Numbered from the stretch's first letter, positions 44,678 to 56,486 are shown. The stretch is 64,000 nt of DNA from Phytophthora sp. 'mugwort' (GCA_033558025.1 JAUCEF010000017.1:992001-1056000), one strand, 5' to 3'. A program made the numbers and translations. The notes: generated from the sequence alone by a model not told the origin.

Positions 44678-45776
44678 CAGTGCACGCGGAAATGATAGAC
44701 GAAAAAATGGTTTTGGGTATTTATTCCTCCAATCAAAAAAATATCAAACGATCATCTTAGCCAATGAAAAGCTAATCATTGCGGTTCGTTTGCAGTGCAG
44801 CTTATTGTAATACGACAAGTAGCTACTAAATTACAGACCATAATCTGTTTCAGCAAAGCGACCCCGCGCGGAAAAGATAGATGAGGTAAGCATTCTTGCA
44901 TCTTGGAGTACTACACATGCCTCCTACAGTGCTCCAAACCCGAGTCTAGATAACCTACATGGTCTGATAAAGTTTGATGTACATTAAGAGAAAAAATGAA
45001 GCCACAAACACGTTGGATCAGTTATATACAAGTTGACTCGGAAATGGGGATACTCACACTGTGGACTACCTCTGGGAGGTTCTGTCGAGCTTTGAAGTAA
45101 TGTTAACCGCCGACATGCTTTCATTTAAAATCAGGATACAGGGTGTAGTCGCCACATCGATGCACACATGTTTGACAGCTCTCGTCACCCCGAGTTTGCG
45201 AACGACACGCTTTATATACATTCCATATAGAAAACCACTATAGTTGCATTTTCTCTAGTGGTGTCAGGACCTGCATCATCTCAAACTCCTCAAACCCGCT
45301 GTAATCGCGTACATTGCATCGTTATTCTACTCCTAGCTAATATAAACAAATTAAAATACATGAGAATGCATGTATTGTTATTATTATGCGATGTATTGGT
45401 CTCCTGATGACCCGCCTACCCCATTTCTGAGCCATCGTTAATATAACTGATTCAACCTGTTTGTGACTTCATTTTTCTCTTAATATACGTCAAACTTTCA
45501 CAGGATGTGTAGGCTAATTAGACTCATGTTTGGAGCAGTTTAGGAGGCATCTGTATTACTCCAAGATGCAAGAATGTTATCTCGTCTATCTTTTTCGCGC
45601 TTGGGTCACCAACTGCAAAAAGAGTTGCTCGGCCGCCAGATCAATGGAAGTGAGCCGCACCACAACCCAACCGCAATGAGCTGCGTATGATTGGGTAGAA
45701 ATATCATGTCTATTGCACGCGATTTGACGAAAATTCGATGAAAAAACAATTTTGTCTATCATTTCCGCGCGCACTG
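44678..45776. mobile_element. TA-flanked foldback element, 1.1 kb
   Basis: Termini are CAGTGCACGCGGAAATGATAG on the left and its near-exact reverse complement on the right, bounded by TA at 44676-44677 and 45777-45778. The inner parts 44868-45060 and 45410-45600 are also inverted repeats at about 80% identity. About 350 bp in the middle is unique and carries no transposase. CAGT termini with TA duplication fit the Tc1/mariner/pogo superfamily, so this looks like a non-autonomous long-TIR element. Confidence 0.7.
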
Positions 45777-45787
45777 TAATGTTTAAA

Positions 45788-47115
45788 ATGTATAAACGTT
45801 TGTTTTGTATGCGAGCACTGCTCAGCGCTGTTGGAAGCCCGACCCAAGCAAGAGCGGACCGTGCGGCGTCTTCTCCAACGACTGCTTGCCTGCTGGTGCT
45901 GCTAGTAAGGCAATGCGTCTTTCGCTTCATCCCAGTGTACGACGCAAAGGGACTCTTTGTGGACCCGCCTGACTCAGGAGTATTTGCGAGACTGAAGCAG
46001 CAGTGACGAGCTCATCAGCTCTGTGTCACTATGCCTGCCCGTCGACATCGTCGGTAAGAAGCCGACAAAGGAGGTCTGTCTTTCCCGCGACGATGGACGG
46101 CGGGTGGAAACACTATGACTGGGACCAGATACGCGCCGCTGAGCGTATCGGTTGCTGTTGTCGTTGGCCTGATGGGGTTTGCTCTACCAGCCCATGACGG
46201 TGGCCTGGAACGAGGACAAAATGCTTATCTGCTACGCCCATAGCAAGAGCGTGAGGTTCGTAGTGATTATAAATTCGACGACGTCGAATAGCTGTGCAAC
46301 GTCAGCGCGCGCCAATAATGGAACGTCGTCCACTGCGTTCATGTGAAATGGATGGTCTGCTTGCCACGAGCTGCGTCTTGAGCTGAAACAGCACGCACAC
46401 ATCGTTTCGATTGTTGTTGTCAGTATGGGTTTTAAGATTGACCAACTACATCAGCTTTGTGTACTGACCCCCTGCACGTGTCGGGGACCTTGACAAGTCA
46501 AGTTTGGCATTCCCTGGGCTCTGTGCGGCGTGGTTGGTGGAAGGTCGCTACTATCCATGGTGCGAGCTCGCCGACGCCGCGAAATTTCCGTTCTTCATGT
46601 TGTACGACATGCGCAATCAAGTGTACGATGCGTGCGCTGCTTGTGCCTACTCGCCCTGAAGCAAGGACTGTAGTTTCTACTCGCGTGCCGATCAAGCTGA
46701 TGCTCGGGGTGCCGTGGTATAGCTACCGCGACCCGTGCCTAAATCAGGCAGCAATGACGACGTATCATGGTGCTAGATCCGACCGGTGCCCTTCTTCGGT
46801 GCCTCTTGCAGTCATACGGCCGGTGGACAGATCAAATACGCACGGCGAACCACGGGCTCCTCGAGCAAGTGGGACCCCACGGTGCTGACCCCGTTCGTGT
46901 GGTACTCGGCGTCTGCGGGTGGACGATCGCAGATAATTTGGTCAAGAGCCGAGTACCTGCTCGTGCGCATGCTCGAGCTGCGCGATGTGGGCATGTGGAA
47001 CACCGATACTTTGGACTACGCAACAGCCAATGAATCTCAGATCATGTGGAGCTCGTTGATTGAGGCGTTTTACGTCGTGAATAGCCCCGGACTGCTCGTG
47101 CTGTACAATACGTAA
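45788..47115 (+). pseudogene. Unrecognised broken gene
   Basis: Plus-strand frames in several registers read like one protein: MYKRLFCMRALLSAVG...FIPVYDAKGLFVDPPDSGVFARL (45788-46003); MDGGWKHYDWDQIRAAERIG (46091); LAFPGLCAAWLVEGRYYPWCELADAAKFPFFMLYDM (46506-46615); and a clean frame 46786-47115 with WYSASAGGRSQIIWSRAEYLLVRMLELRDVGMWNTDTLDY. Stops and shifts separate them. I do not recognise a family. It abuts the foldback element, whose insertion may have removed its 5' end. Confidence 0.35.
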
Positions 47116-48150
47116 GAGTCCACAGCACAGCTTAAACTCATAGAACAAGACGAAGGCATTTCGTTGCCATTTTGTAAAGACATGTCACGCATGATTTTTC
47201 GTAGGCAAAAGTTTCCATGTTTCTATCGGCGTGTGCTACACAATAGAGCGCGATTTGCACCAGCGAAAACTGCCGAATCCCGCGGAGGGGGGGGGGGGGG
47301 GCACGCGCGACGGACGCATAGCGTTTGTATATATTTCGTCCTTGCTGATATTCCCAGAGCCAGTAACGGCGAGAAGCCCCATGGATGATTGGCATCACTG
47401 TCGCGGCGTAAACCACGCAAGCGATACTAATGGAAGCCGTTATTTTGAATGGCATCGGCGGTTACGGAAAAAGATTTTCGTAGGGATATTGGTTTCAACT
47501 CCTCATTGTCAGTAGATGGTACTTACCAGCAAAGATACGATTCGATTTCAGCCGCCATTAAATTGCTGACCCTAACCGTCAAAATACGTGTAGAATGCAC
47601 TGCACATAGCTAGCACCAAAATGGCTAGCGTTAACACTGATTTCTACATGTAAGTTTTGTTTGCTTGAATATTTAAACCAAGTGGGCGGTCTGTAACATA
47701 ATGAGCCTTCACGTTCGTAAAAAACAAATCATCAACTAGTTGCATTAGTGATGCCAAGATTTCTTTCCTAGAGCCTGTCTGGCGCCACACTTTATTTGTA
47801 ATTCTCGTAATCGAGAACGCCCATGTCACGGTGTAAATGCAGCGCAGAGAGTCAAAATGTGGAATCTTCGCGTTGTACTTACCATTAAATATTTGACCAA
47901 CAAGTACCAACCTTGCGATAATTCCGATTCCAAGATTCTGAAAGGGCGTAGGGTGATGGGCAGCTGACGTGGAAGATCCTCGGTTTAGAAATAGCAATCT
48001 CGCGCCGTTTCCGTCGCGAAAAGCTCCGTTTCTAAGCAGGTGCAAGGTGCGGCTCTGGACTTCCATTCCCAGATTTACCCCAAGGTCCAGCAGTCGCCCA
48101 GTGTTACCACCGCTACAACGTCACCACCGTCACCACCCACGCTAGTAAAG
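47116..48150. other. Intergenic, with poly-G run and a weak minus ORF
   Basis: A run of about 16 G lies near 47286-47301. The minus frame 48066-47644 (140 codons) has no motif I know and overlaps the presumed 5' region of the RWP-RK gene, so it is probably not a gene or only a gene remnant. The last few hundred bases should hold the RWP-RK promoter or an upstream exon. Confidence 0.35.
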
Positions 48151-49251
48151 ATGGAGCTGCCGGCCACGCCCACACCCGCCGACTCGAGGGGAATGCACCT
48201 CAATTTCCAGTCACCAACGGCAGACAAGGCACAGCAGTCTCTGCGCATGCAGGTGGCCGCCCACAACTTCAAGAAACGGGCGGGCTGCGATTCGCCCGTG
48301 GCCTTGGACGGCTGCGCGTCAGCCTTGCCCGTATCCACATGCAACTTCGCGGCGCTCAGCCGCCATTTCCATCTGCCGCTCAAGGTGGCGGCCGAGAAGT
48401 TCGGAGTGCGTGCCACGGCATTTAAGAAACGATGTCGCGCCATCGGCATCCGCCATTGGCCCTACCGCAAGGTGCGCAGCCTTAAGCGTTCGCTGCAGGA
48501 GCTCGAACAGTGCCAACAGCAAGCCCAGAATGGGTCGGGCCCGCCGCTCTCGGATAAACAGCTGCGCCAGTTCGCGGGCTACCAGAGCCAGCTCAAGCGA
48601 CTCTTATCGCCCGAGACCTACGGCATCGACCCCTTTGGCCAAATCCTTCCCGCCCACTTCTTCCAAGTCGACGCCGCCGATGGGAGTAACACTCCCGACG
48701 ACCACGACTCAGACGAGGATTCATGCGGCTCGCAGAGCCCACGACCAGGCATTGAACACTTCGCACACAGGAACAAGGCGCGTAAACACCTCTTCACAGA
48801 CTCGCCGTCCTCGGCATCGGCATCTTCGCCACATCGTGACAACATGTTCTTCGGCAACCCCATGACCATGAATGCGGCTGCTGTAGATTATAGCCGAGTG
48901 CAGTACAACCAATACAGCCAAGCCGGTATGATCCCCGCGCCGCCGGGCTTCGTCTTCGACACTTTGTACGATCCCTTCGGCGAGCTGAGCACCTCTACCA
49001 TGGACCCGTACGGCGAGAACGACCACCCATCGTGCGGTTACTCTCTAGATGCCGTATCGTACGACTTTTTTCCGCTGCAGCCGTCGCCGACCATGGCGAT
49101 GCGGAAAGCTAGCGTCATGGAGCGGCAGACAGCAGCAGCAGGCACCTCGAGCCCTAACGAACCGCGCGCCTCGACGGTGCCAAGCGGAATTGAAGGCCTG
49201 GAGGACGATATATTCCGTCACATCTCCCCCGAGTACGGCTGCCTAGTGTAG
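48151..49251 (+). CDS. RWP-RK domain transcription factor
   Basis: From the ATG at 48151 the product is 366 residues. The RWP-RK domain lies at residues 64-113: FAALSRHFHLPLKVAAEKFGVRATAFKKRCRAIGIRHWPYRKVRSLKR, the amphipathic helices that bind DNA in NIN-like and RKD proteins. The core motif reads HWPYRK instead of RWPYRK. The C-terminal half is Ser/Pro/Asp/Gln-rich, acidic patches included, as expected for activation or regulatory regions. The frame is open upstream to 48040 and a TCTAAGCAG acceptor-like site precedes it, so a short 5' exon is possible. An AATAAA signal follows the stop by about 125 bp. It looks intact. Confidence 0.85.
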   Translation: MELPATPTPADSRGMHLNFQSPTADKAQQSLRMQVAAHNFKKRAGCDSPVALDGCASALPVSTCNFAALSRHFHLPLKVAAEKFGVRATAFKKRCRAIGIRHWPYRKVRSLKRSLQELEQCQQQAQNGSGPPLSDKQLRQFAGYQSQLKRLLSPETYGIDPFGQILPAHFFQVDAADGSNTPDDHDSDEDSCGSQSPRPGIEHFAHRNKARKHLFTDSPSSASASSPHRDNMFFGNPMTMNAAAVDYSRVQYNQYSQAGMIPAPPGFVFDTLYDPFGELSTSTMDPYGENDHPSCGYSLDAVSYDFFPLQPSPTMAMRKASVMERQTAAAGTSSPNEPRASTVPSGIEGLEDDIFRHISPEYGCLV

Positions 49252-49376
49252 GCAGATCCAGCAGTCTTTGCTCCGATAGATGTGTCGACAGTCAGCTTTG
49301 TTCACTCCGCGGTCTCCTACTTTTTGCACCTTCCTCTTTTGCATTGGGCTTTAAATTATTCCGCAAGAACGATATC

Positions 49377-49382
49377 AATAAA
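49377..49382 (+). terminator. AATAAA polyadenylation signal
   Basis: A canonical AATAAA lies 126 bp after the RWP-RK stop codon at 49251, on the same strand. Position fits the 3' end of that transcript; the cleavage site itself is not identifiable. Confidence 0.45.
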
Positions 49383-50285
49383 AACGCATTCGCCAACCGT
49401 GCATCATCTACTACAGTATCTGCCATCGAACTTGTGGGCAAGATATGTAAGTAGGTAAGAGACATGGTACATCGACGAAGTCGAGCGAGCAATTTTATTT
49501 TTGATCGTGTACTTAAGTAGTACGGAACTGACCAGAAAATTGAACAGGTTTTTGTGTTGTTTTTTTTATTGGACAAACGTATGGTTTCGGTCGTGAGCGG
49601 GTATGAGGAGCGTAGCAGTAGCAAACACGAGCGCGGTGGCCTTAGGGCTGCCACTATGCATATCGTAGGCGAGCCCAGCGACTAGCTCCTCAGCGAACGG
49701 ACCCATTGCCGTTTCCAGAATCTGTTTTTTTTTCAACGGAGGTCGGAATGCAACCCCCAGAAATCTGCTCCATTTCCTTCTCAGTCCGTTTACGATCAAT
49801 ATGGGATTTAACCATAATATCTGCACAGATTCCATCGCACTGTCGGAGGTCTTAACACTCAACAATTTCGCCGATTACTGCGCTTATGGACAACCCATAC
49901 TGTTGGCGGATACCTTGTTCTCATGCTTCACCAGATCTAGTAGCCACAGCTTCATGCAATAATAGTCAGGATTGTACACAGCCTTAAACTCCGGATCTGT
50001 CTCGCTGCTGCTGTTGCTCGCTGCCGATGCAGGTTGTCCCGGAGTCGGAGAAGTTCTAGCCTATCTTGGCCTTGGTGGAGTTCAAGCGCGGTTTGATCTC
50101 GGGCCAGACCGCTCTCATTTCGTAGTTAGGTGAGTGTCCAATCTTGTTGAGGCCGCTTTGTGCAGCTGCGGCGCATGTCTGCCTTGTCGTTTCTCATTAG
50201 GCTAGAGTTGAGTGTATTGCGCTACCGCCGGCGCGTAGGAAATGACGACGGTCGTGAAGATGGATGTTGGATTAGGGGCAATCGT
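49383..50285. other. No recognisable gene
   Basis: Only short, overlapping minus frames (49292-49654, 49566-49865) without motifs. The stretch separates the RWP-RK gene from the Harbinger element, whose 5' end probably lies here. Confidence 0.4.
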
Positions 50286-50377
50286 AAGAAGATGAATCGA
50301 GTGATGAAGAGGTTGAAGACTTTACGATATGAAGAAGATGAATCGAGTGATGAAGAGGTTGAAGACTATACGATATG
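50286..50377 (+). repeat. 46-bp tandem duplication
   Basis: The block starting AAGAAGATGAATCGAGTGATG occurs at 50286 and 50332 with one or two differences. In one frame it encodes an acidic EDESSDEEVEDY segment near the start of the Harbinger transposase; the 46-bp length shifts the frame. Confidence 0.85.
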
Positions 50378-51470
50378 TATTGCCGTGGCGACCTTGGCCC
50401 TCGCAACTCGGGAAACCTACTACTGTCGTGAGTAAATCATCTGGAGCTCTCCTGTTAGTACTTCGGTGTCAACAAACATTTAAGAAGACCTACCGCATGA
50501 ACGAACAGACGTTTGAGCATTTTGTCGTCATCTTGGGTCCATCCTTCAAGTGGATGAATACATGTCCACTCTAAGAACCGGTGAAGCTCCAATATCGCCT
50601 GATGTTGTCTTGCATTGTACTCTGCGATGGCTGGCAGGAGGGTCATACCTCGATATCTGCGATGTCGGTCACATCAGCACAGCTTCATTCTTTCGGTGAC
50701 TGTATAAAGGCATCTAGGCGATCACAAACTGCATAGAGCCTGACATCAAGCTACCAAAATCACCAAGTGAAATTGACAGGGCGGCTGCTGAGTTTGCCAA
50801 GTGCAGCGCAGAAAGCATTTTTGACGGCTGTGTTGGATGTATCGATGGGACGCTTGTCAGAATCAGAACCCCAAGTTCGAAGGAAACCGGCAATGTACGT
50901 TCGTATTTCTCAGGTCATTATCACACGATGGGACTTAACATTCAAGCAATACGCGATCATAAAAGCCGATTCAAATATATATTGCGGTGGTTGTTCCTAG
51001 GGATTCGAGTGACATTCATGCGCTGCGGGAGATTTCAGTGCCTGGATTTATTGAATCGCTTCCTACTGGCCAATACATCATCGGGGTCTGCGCTTACGAT
51101 GGATCGGAGCACTTACTGACACCATTCAGCGGGTCGCAAAAGCACATTTCCGCAAATGGTAATTACAACTTGTACCTGAGCCAGCTTAGGATTAAGATTG
51201 AGCAAGCGTTTTGTGTCCCCCCTACAAGTTAAGCTATCAAACGCTCCGAAGGTGATAGTCGCAACCGCTCGTCTCCAGAACTATTGCGTGAACCGACGTG
51301 GATATTTAAGCCCGCAGAAGATATCGTGCGTATGACTTACAATGTCGGATACATCACATCACAGCCACCTACAGTGAGCGTTCAAGGCATCTCCGTTCTT
51401 CGCGAAATAATGGTGGTCTTTATTAATGAGGCTGGACGAAGTAGACCGCATAGAAACATCATTCGCTGAC
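50330..51470 (+). pseudogene. PIF/Harbinger transposase, frameshifted
   Basis: The N-terminal part reads FKKTYRMNEQTFEHFVVILGP (50490-50550), the usual helical entry of Harbinger DDE proteins. The catalytic core follows in shifted frames: GCVGCIDGTLVRIRTPSSKETGNV (first Asp, 50844-50846), HYHTMGLNIQAIRDH (50920), IIGVCAYDGSEHLLTPFSG (second Asp, 51098-51100), and YNLYLSQLRIKIEQAF (Glu, 51200-51202), then RLQNYCVN. All three catalytic residues are present, but frameshifts and stops disable the protein. Harbinger elements normally also encode a Myb/SANT-like partner; the frames at 51800-52380 are in the right place for it. Confidence 0.85.
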
Positions 51471-51811
51471 AGGCACACTAAATAAAGAGGCTTCGCTAAC
51501 TGCAATATGACCATTGTACCTTTTTAGTTGCAGATGTCGCACAGGCAGCCTTGCCGCTATGTCAATATTTCCAAAATGGCGTTTGCATTTAAGCAAAAAA
51601 CTAAGCCAATCCACACTCATCTTAGCACGTTAAGGCAGACTAGCTAGATCATCTCGCTTCTTCGTAAGGTTCGTAATTTCTTCGTTGACTGTTTCCTACG
51701 ATGTCATCTTTCAGATAAAGAAACTTGCACACGGTGATCCTCCGCAAAAAACGAGACACTGCCCGTTTCGATGTGCTTTTTTCTGATCTTTTGCTGAGCG
51801 CTTGAACTGCC

Positions 51812-52381
51812 TTGGCGAAGCTCACACGCGTGAAGAAACTGATGCAAGCATTTTCCCTGAGGACGCGTTTTGGAATGATGTTGAAGAGGAGTACACCGAT
51901 TACTTCAACGAGGCTTACGGTATCCTTGTTTTTCATGGACGTTCACGCAGCGCTTCAGCATGCGGATGTTGGCCCTTCAGTCATTGTGCCGCACAAAGCC
52001 CCACGGCTTAAACGCATGTGAAAGAAGCTTGAAACCGACTACCATCGGCCCGCGAAAAAGTTTAATCGATCCGGAACACACAACCCCGACTTCTACGCTT
52101 TTTGCCGTGGGCACCTGGAGCTTTTGTTACCTACACTTGCTTTGGGAGAGCGCCCGGGACTGACGACCACGGTCGAGAATAGCCTCTCCACTGATATGCA
52201 GTACGAAAGCACAACTACCAAAAAGCAGGCAACGGAGGGTTCCGCATCTCATGGATCTCGATCTTCGTTGAAGCGCGAGCACTCAGAGCTCGCTGACCCT
52301 GTTCGTGAGCTTGTCGATAAACGTTCGCGCGCTATCAGCATCAAAGATATGGACAGGTCTCTCCCGAATATTTCGCCGTGA
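51812..52381 (+). pseudogene. Possible Harbinger partner protein, degenerate
   Basis: Plus frames 51812-52021 and 52020-52381 give VHAALQHADVGPSVIVPHKAPRLKRM and then KKLETDYHRPAKKFNRSGTHNPDFYAFCRGHLELL, followed by an STE/SK-rich tail with DPVRELVDKRSRA. The part around KKFNRSGTHNPDFY resembles the end of trihelix/Myb-SANT-like domains, but the helices are not clear. Position after the transposase on the same strand supports a link. No other function can be stated. Confidence 0.3.
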
Positions 52382-52773
52382 ATGACTGCCTACGCTCTCT
52401 GTATCTCGAACTGAACACAGAGTTCAACGAGCGCGTTGTGGGGAACTGTTCACCTTCTTGTGCGCAATTATTTTCAACATTTAAACCTTTGACTTGTTCT
52501 TGTAGCCGGATACATGTAGACAGACGTACACCCCTCATACTTGTTTGTGCGAAAACTCCTGGACTCCTTGTCCAAACCTTTGCACTGCATTTGCCATAGC
52601 GTTTTCAGTCTCTTCGCTGCCTTGTCCTTGTTCACAACAATGTCGTTGAGTGTGATCTTAGCGAGGGTTTTGAAGCTGTACTTTGTTGCATAGGAAATCT
52701 TGGTGTTGTTGGATTGCTGCTTATCCTCCTGCGTAGGCGCGACAAATGTGCTCATATCCCGCTCATCTTGGGA

Positions 52774-53154
52774 TCATGCAAGATTAGTCCTAACATATCC
52801 CAGCGCTTTGTCGCACAGCGTTAGTGCAAGTCCTACTTCTGGAGTAGAGTGACTGGACTCCATAGTATCAGCGTGGCAGCGATTACTGGCAGCGAGATAA
52901 GCACCATCGGCGGATAGACGCTTGGTAACTTCACCAACGCCGGGCCAACCAGCACCAACAGCGAGACGCACAAGCACCGGCAGCGAGACAAACGCAACTT
53001 CACCGACTCCAGCACGAGCAGCGAGATGGGCGAGACGCACGAGACCTTTTCCAGTACGTGTAGCACCGACAACTAGACTCGAGACCTTCACCGTCTCCAG
53101 CACCGGCAGCGAGACGCACGAGCAGCAGCAGCGGGACGAGCGCATTTTGGTCAA
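52774..53154 (-). pseudogene. Possible gag start behind a minus-strand Gypsy LTR
   Basis: The minus-strand ATG at 53154 starts MTKMRSSRCC, like the MTKPRSGSG start of the gag at 604, and lies just behind the LTR copy at 53200-53480 in that LTR's sense. The DNA holds an imprecise repeat of CACCGGCAGCGAGACGCAC-like units. Beyond the N-terminus nothing gag-like can be recognised. Confidence 0.3.
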
Positions 53155-53199
53155 ACTAAACAGAGCTGAGGATCGAAAAATCTGAAATGAGACAGAACT

Positions 53200-53480
53200 A
53201 CCTGGATAACCGCTCTAACCCCCTCAACGTTGTGCGTAGAGGGACTACCGCGGTACCCCTAACCGTTGTCCGCGAACTGGACCGTGCGACAAGTTTCAGA
53301 CTACCAGAACTACCAACCCTACCAAACTACCGCCGTTAAGAGCGCCCCTAAGACGTCACTATAATAACGTCATGCATGGGTACCACAAATATGGTACAAG
53401 GACCTCATATATCCACTCAATAGATTAACATCTAGTGTACTTTATAGGTGACTTACAGTTAAGGGAAATTTCCCGTTGAA
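53200..53480 (-). repeat. Partial Gypsy LTR (family 1)
   Basis: The reverse complement contains AAGTCACCTATAAAGTACACTAGATGTTA and a GAGGTCC...GTACCATAT block that align with 250-320 of the LTR at 57-437. Boundaries are approximate. The Harbinger-type MITE lies directly next to its 5' part and may have replaced it. Confidence 0.55.
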
Positions 53481-53497
53481 TTGAATTGAGCAATTCA

Positions 53498-54149
53498 GAG
53501 CATCTCCACCGGTTCGGCTTATTCGAAATCTTAACCAGGGGTTTAAGTCTTGAAAATTAAAATAAGTCTGCTTCATGGTCGCTCGCTCCCACCGCTAGAA
53601 CTCACGCCGAGATTTAACTAACCCCAACCAATCACATCAACTTTTACTTGGCCTACAAAAGCAGCGATGGAATGGGCAACGCGGCGGTGCTCGACGACTT
53701 TAACGACTCGGATGAAGAATACTCCCTCACCTACCTGGCAATCTCCGAGCGGTCCTCCGTGTTCTCGACGCTCTTGTTCTCCAGCCGGTGGCTATACAGC
53801 CGACTGGCAAATGTCTTCTTCTTCTGCCCAGCACCTCGAGAGCGTCCTCCGAAATCTCCAACCACAGAGGGCAGAGCTGGACGGTCTCGCTTTCAATCCA
53901 TTCTCGCCCTTTGCCCATCGTTAAAGAGGGCAAGTGTCACTTTCTGCGTTTCCTTTTGCGCTATACTGAGAGCAAGTCAACTCGGTTGAAATCCGAGACT
54001 TATTTAAAGTATCAAGTACCATCCTAGAGGTCCTGGTGAAGTTAAAACCTGGGATAGGACCTGACGCTGTGAGCCATAAGTCTCGGCCAAGTCTCAGCGA
54101 TGCTACTTTAAGATAAGGCCATCGTTGAGACCAACCGATGGAGATGCTC
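53498..54149. mobile_element. Harbinger-type MITE, 652 bp
   Basis: The termini are 17-bp inverted repeats, GAGCATCTCCACCGGTT on the left and GAGCATCTCCATCGGTT (reverse complement) on the right, with one mismatch. They are flanked by TCA and TTA, close to the 3-bp TTA/TAA duplication of PIF/Harbinger elements. An internal acidic ORF (DDFNDSDEEYSLTYLAIS, 53690-53745) may be a leftover of the transposase N-terminus. No DDE domain is present. Confidence 0.65.
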
Positions 54150-54254
54150 TTAGTATAATCGTATTCAATGACTTGGATTGGTCGAAAAACGAATGGACGC
54201 TGGCCCACAAAACCTGCGTTTTACCAGTTGGCCCCAGCAAGCAGCTAAAAAAAA

Positions 54255-55697
54255 TGGCAGGAAGCCGTGGCAACTACAGTGATGAAGAAATGAGGTACGC
54301 TATCAGTGTTCTTTTTTATCAGTTGAAACAAAGCGGGCGGTCGCTAAAAGGACCAACATCCCTTACAGCACGTTATGCAAGTGGGTTAAGGCAGCCAATG
54401 CTGGGGTGACGCGACAGCCAGGACGGCGTGGGCCCGATCCTCTCCTGCCACACGAAGCAGAGCAAAGTCTTTTTGAGTGAGTTGTTGCTCGCCAGCATGA
54501 CTGGAGTACCAGCAATTCACCAGGCGGTGATTATAAAGGCGTGTACAATAAGCAAGATATGTTTGAACGCAGCGTAGGCGACGGTTGGTATCGTCGGTTC
54601 CTGGCAGGCTATCCAGAGCTGACTCCGCGAATGGCTCAAACTCTGTTGTGTATTCGAAATATTGTGAACTACGCAGATGGACACTTTTTTTCGGTAAGAT
54701 GACCAAACTACTATCCGAGAGAACTTATGCAACAATCGCGTGTTCAGCATCAACGAGACCGCGTTGGAGACACGCAAGAACGGCAATAAAGCCGTCGCAG
54801 TTCGGGGTTCAAAGAACGTCTGGACGACGGAACTCTCCATGAATTTCCACCTCACAATCGTCGCCTGCGCAAATGCTAGTGGCGTAGTTGTGCCACCGGT
54901 GTCTGTCGTGCCAGGCAAGACAGCTTGCCTCAACGTGCTGGGCACTTGCAGCGTTCCCGGTGCAGCCATCACGACGACAGATACCGGAATTATGAACGCG
55001 ACTCTGTTCGAGACATGGCGTCGCTTTTTCGTCAGTTCGGTGCCGTCACAATTCGACGCCAGCTGGCCCTGTGATGGCCGGCTGTAACTCTCGCTGTCGG
55101 CCGTCGATTTTGAAGCGGCGGACGCAGTACAGCTACGCCTCGTTTGTTTAGCAGCAAGCGCTTCTCATCTCTTCCAACATCTTGACGGCAGTGCATGGGT
55201 CGTTTAAGGTGAAGCTTCGCGCTCTGCTGAGCTGCTTTGCCGGCGACCATGACCTCACTTCTCTCGCGAAGGCCATGGGATTAAAGCTGGCGAACCTGGC
55301 GAGGCGAGCCTGCAACGTTTCGACCAACATTTCATCTGGCTTTCGCGCGTGGGGTCTGTTCCCATCCTCCCTGCCACGTTGGACGAACGTCTGACAATTC
55401 CCAGCGGAATGGACACCGAAGGAAGTAACGATTGCATCATGGTTGAAGGTGAAGGAGGCGGTGCAGAACGATCTCCTTATTCTTCCGGCAGCGCGTGAGA
55501 AACCAAGCAGCGGACGGACCACGGCGACGATGGCGGGGAAACTGCTAACGAACGATCTTCTCAAGAGCTGTAAGAAGTGGAGCGCGCCAAGGCAGGCCGG
55601 TAGCGTCCAGCAGCCCAGACGATCATATGCCAGTGAAGAAGGCTCGCAAGTGTACGACGATGGCGATAGCAAAACCGTTACTGCATCCAGCCGCTAA
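54255..55697 (+). pseudogene. Pogo-like (DDE_1) transposase, broken
   Basis: The start reads KKMAGSRGNYSDEEMRYAISVL (a psq-type HTH, 54250-54320), continuing in other frames to DGWYRRFLAGYPEL (54575). The core has VFSINETALETRKNGNKAVAVRGSKNVWTTELS, TIVACANASGVVVPPVSVVPGK (54740-54920), where the first DDE Asp (usually DET) is Asn, then CDG (55070, second Asp), and DFEAADAVQL. The C-terminal half (55182-55394, 55443-55697) reads like the usual tail with LTNDLLKS. Frameshifts and a missing catalytic Asp make it inactive. Related fragments lie at 3075-3566 and 62240-63960. Confidence 0.75.
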
Positions 55698-55998
55698 TGC
55701 GGATGTCTTAGAGGAAGCAGTAGTAGGTAGAAGATCGTGGGGGGGGCGTACTCCAGGTGCACCTGCATCTCTTGGAACCCCGGCACCAAGACTCACCAAA
55801 ATGGCGATTTCACTTTCCGCACGAACAAGACGGATTTGGATCCTCGATCTGCCGCATCAACGACACGAGCCTTATCAACTAGGCAGTAGTACCGGTCAAC
55901 TAGGCAGCAGTGGCCGGTGTTAAAATCATATCTAATTCCTACGTCTGGTCCTGCATTTTTTGATCCTGCCAATCTCGATCAAGATCGAATTGGGGGGA

Positions 55999-56486
55999 TG
56001 TCGGAGATAACAGAGATTGCTCGGTACTCCACCGTAACCCTCTCTGCCCATACAGTACACTACCCTTTATAAAAACCCACTAAACTGGCAAGACTGCCAG
56101 ATTCTAATGACGGCTTTGTGTCGAAGCTAGCACACTGTTGTTAGGAGTTCTAAAGTAGCTGATGACGCGTCAGCTTAGTCGAACTCGCCCTCCATCTGTT
56201 CATGTGCTTGCATTTACAAAAGGCTAAGGATTAAGGCCCCATGATATATTGACATAATAGCTGTCAGATTTTCTACTAAACTGGAAATTTACCTTAGTAT
56301 GTAGAAGCATAAGGAGATCACGTATAAATATATGTATATCTACCGAATTTGGTAATAGTCCCTTCAGACCAGGGGCTAGCGAACTGCCGTTCACTGAGAA
56401 TTTGTATACTCTCAGGAAGTTACACGTCCTATGCGCAAGGTGTTTTGTGCCCCGTCACCCGCATAAGTGTGGATTGACTGGTAACA
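55999..56486 (-). repeat. Gypsy LTR (family 1), 488 bp
   Basis: In its sense (minus) it starts TGTTACCAG, ends CTCCGACA, and is followed by a TCCCCCCAATT leader like that after the 57-437 LTR. Blocks shared with that LTR include ACACCTTGCGCATAGGA and CTCAGTGAACGGCAGT. The gag that should follow is lost; the pogo-like element lies there instead. Confidence 0.65.
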
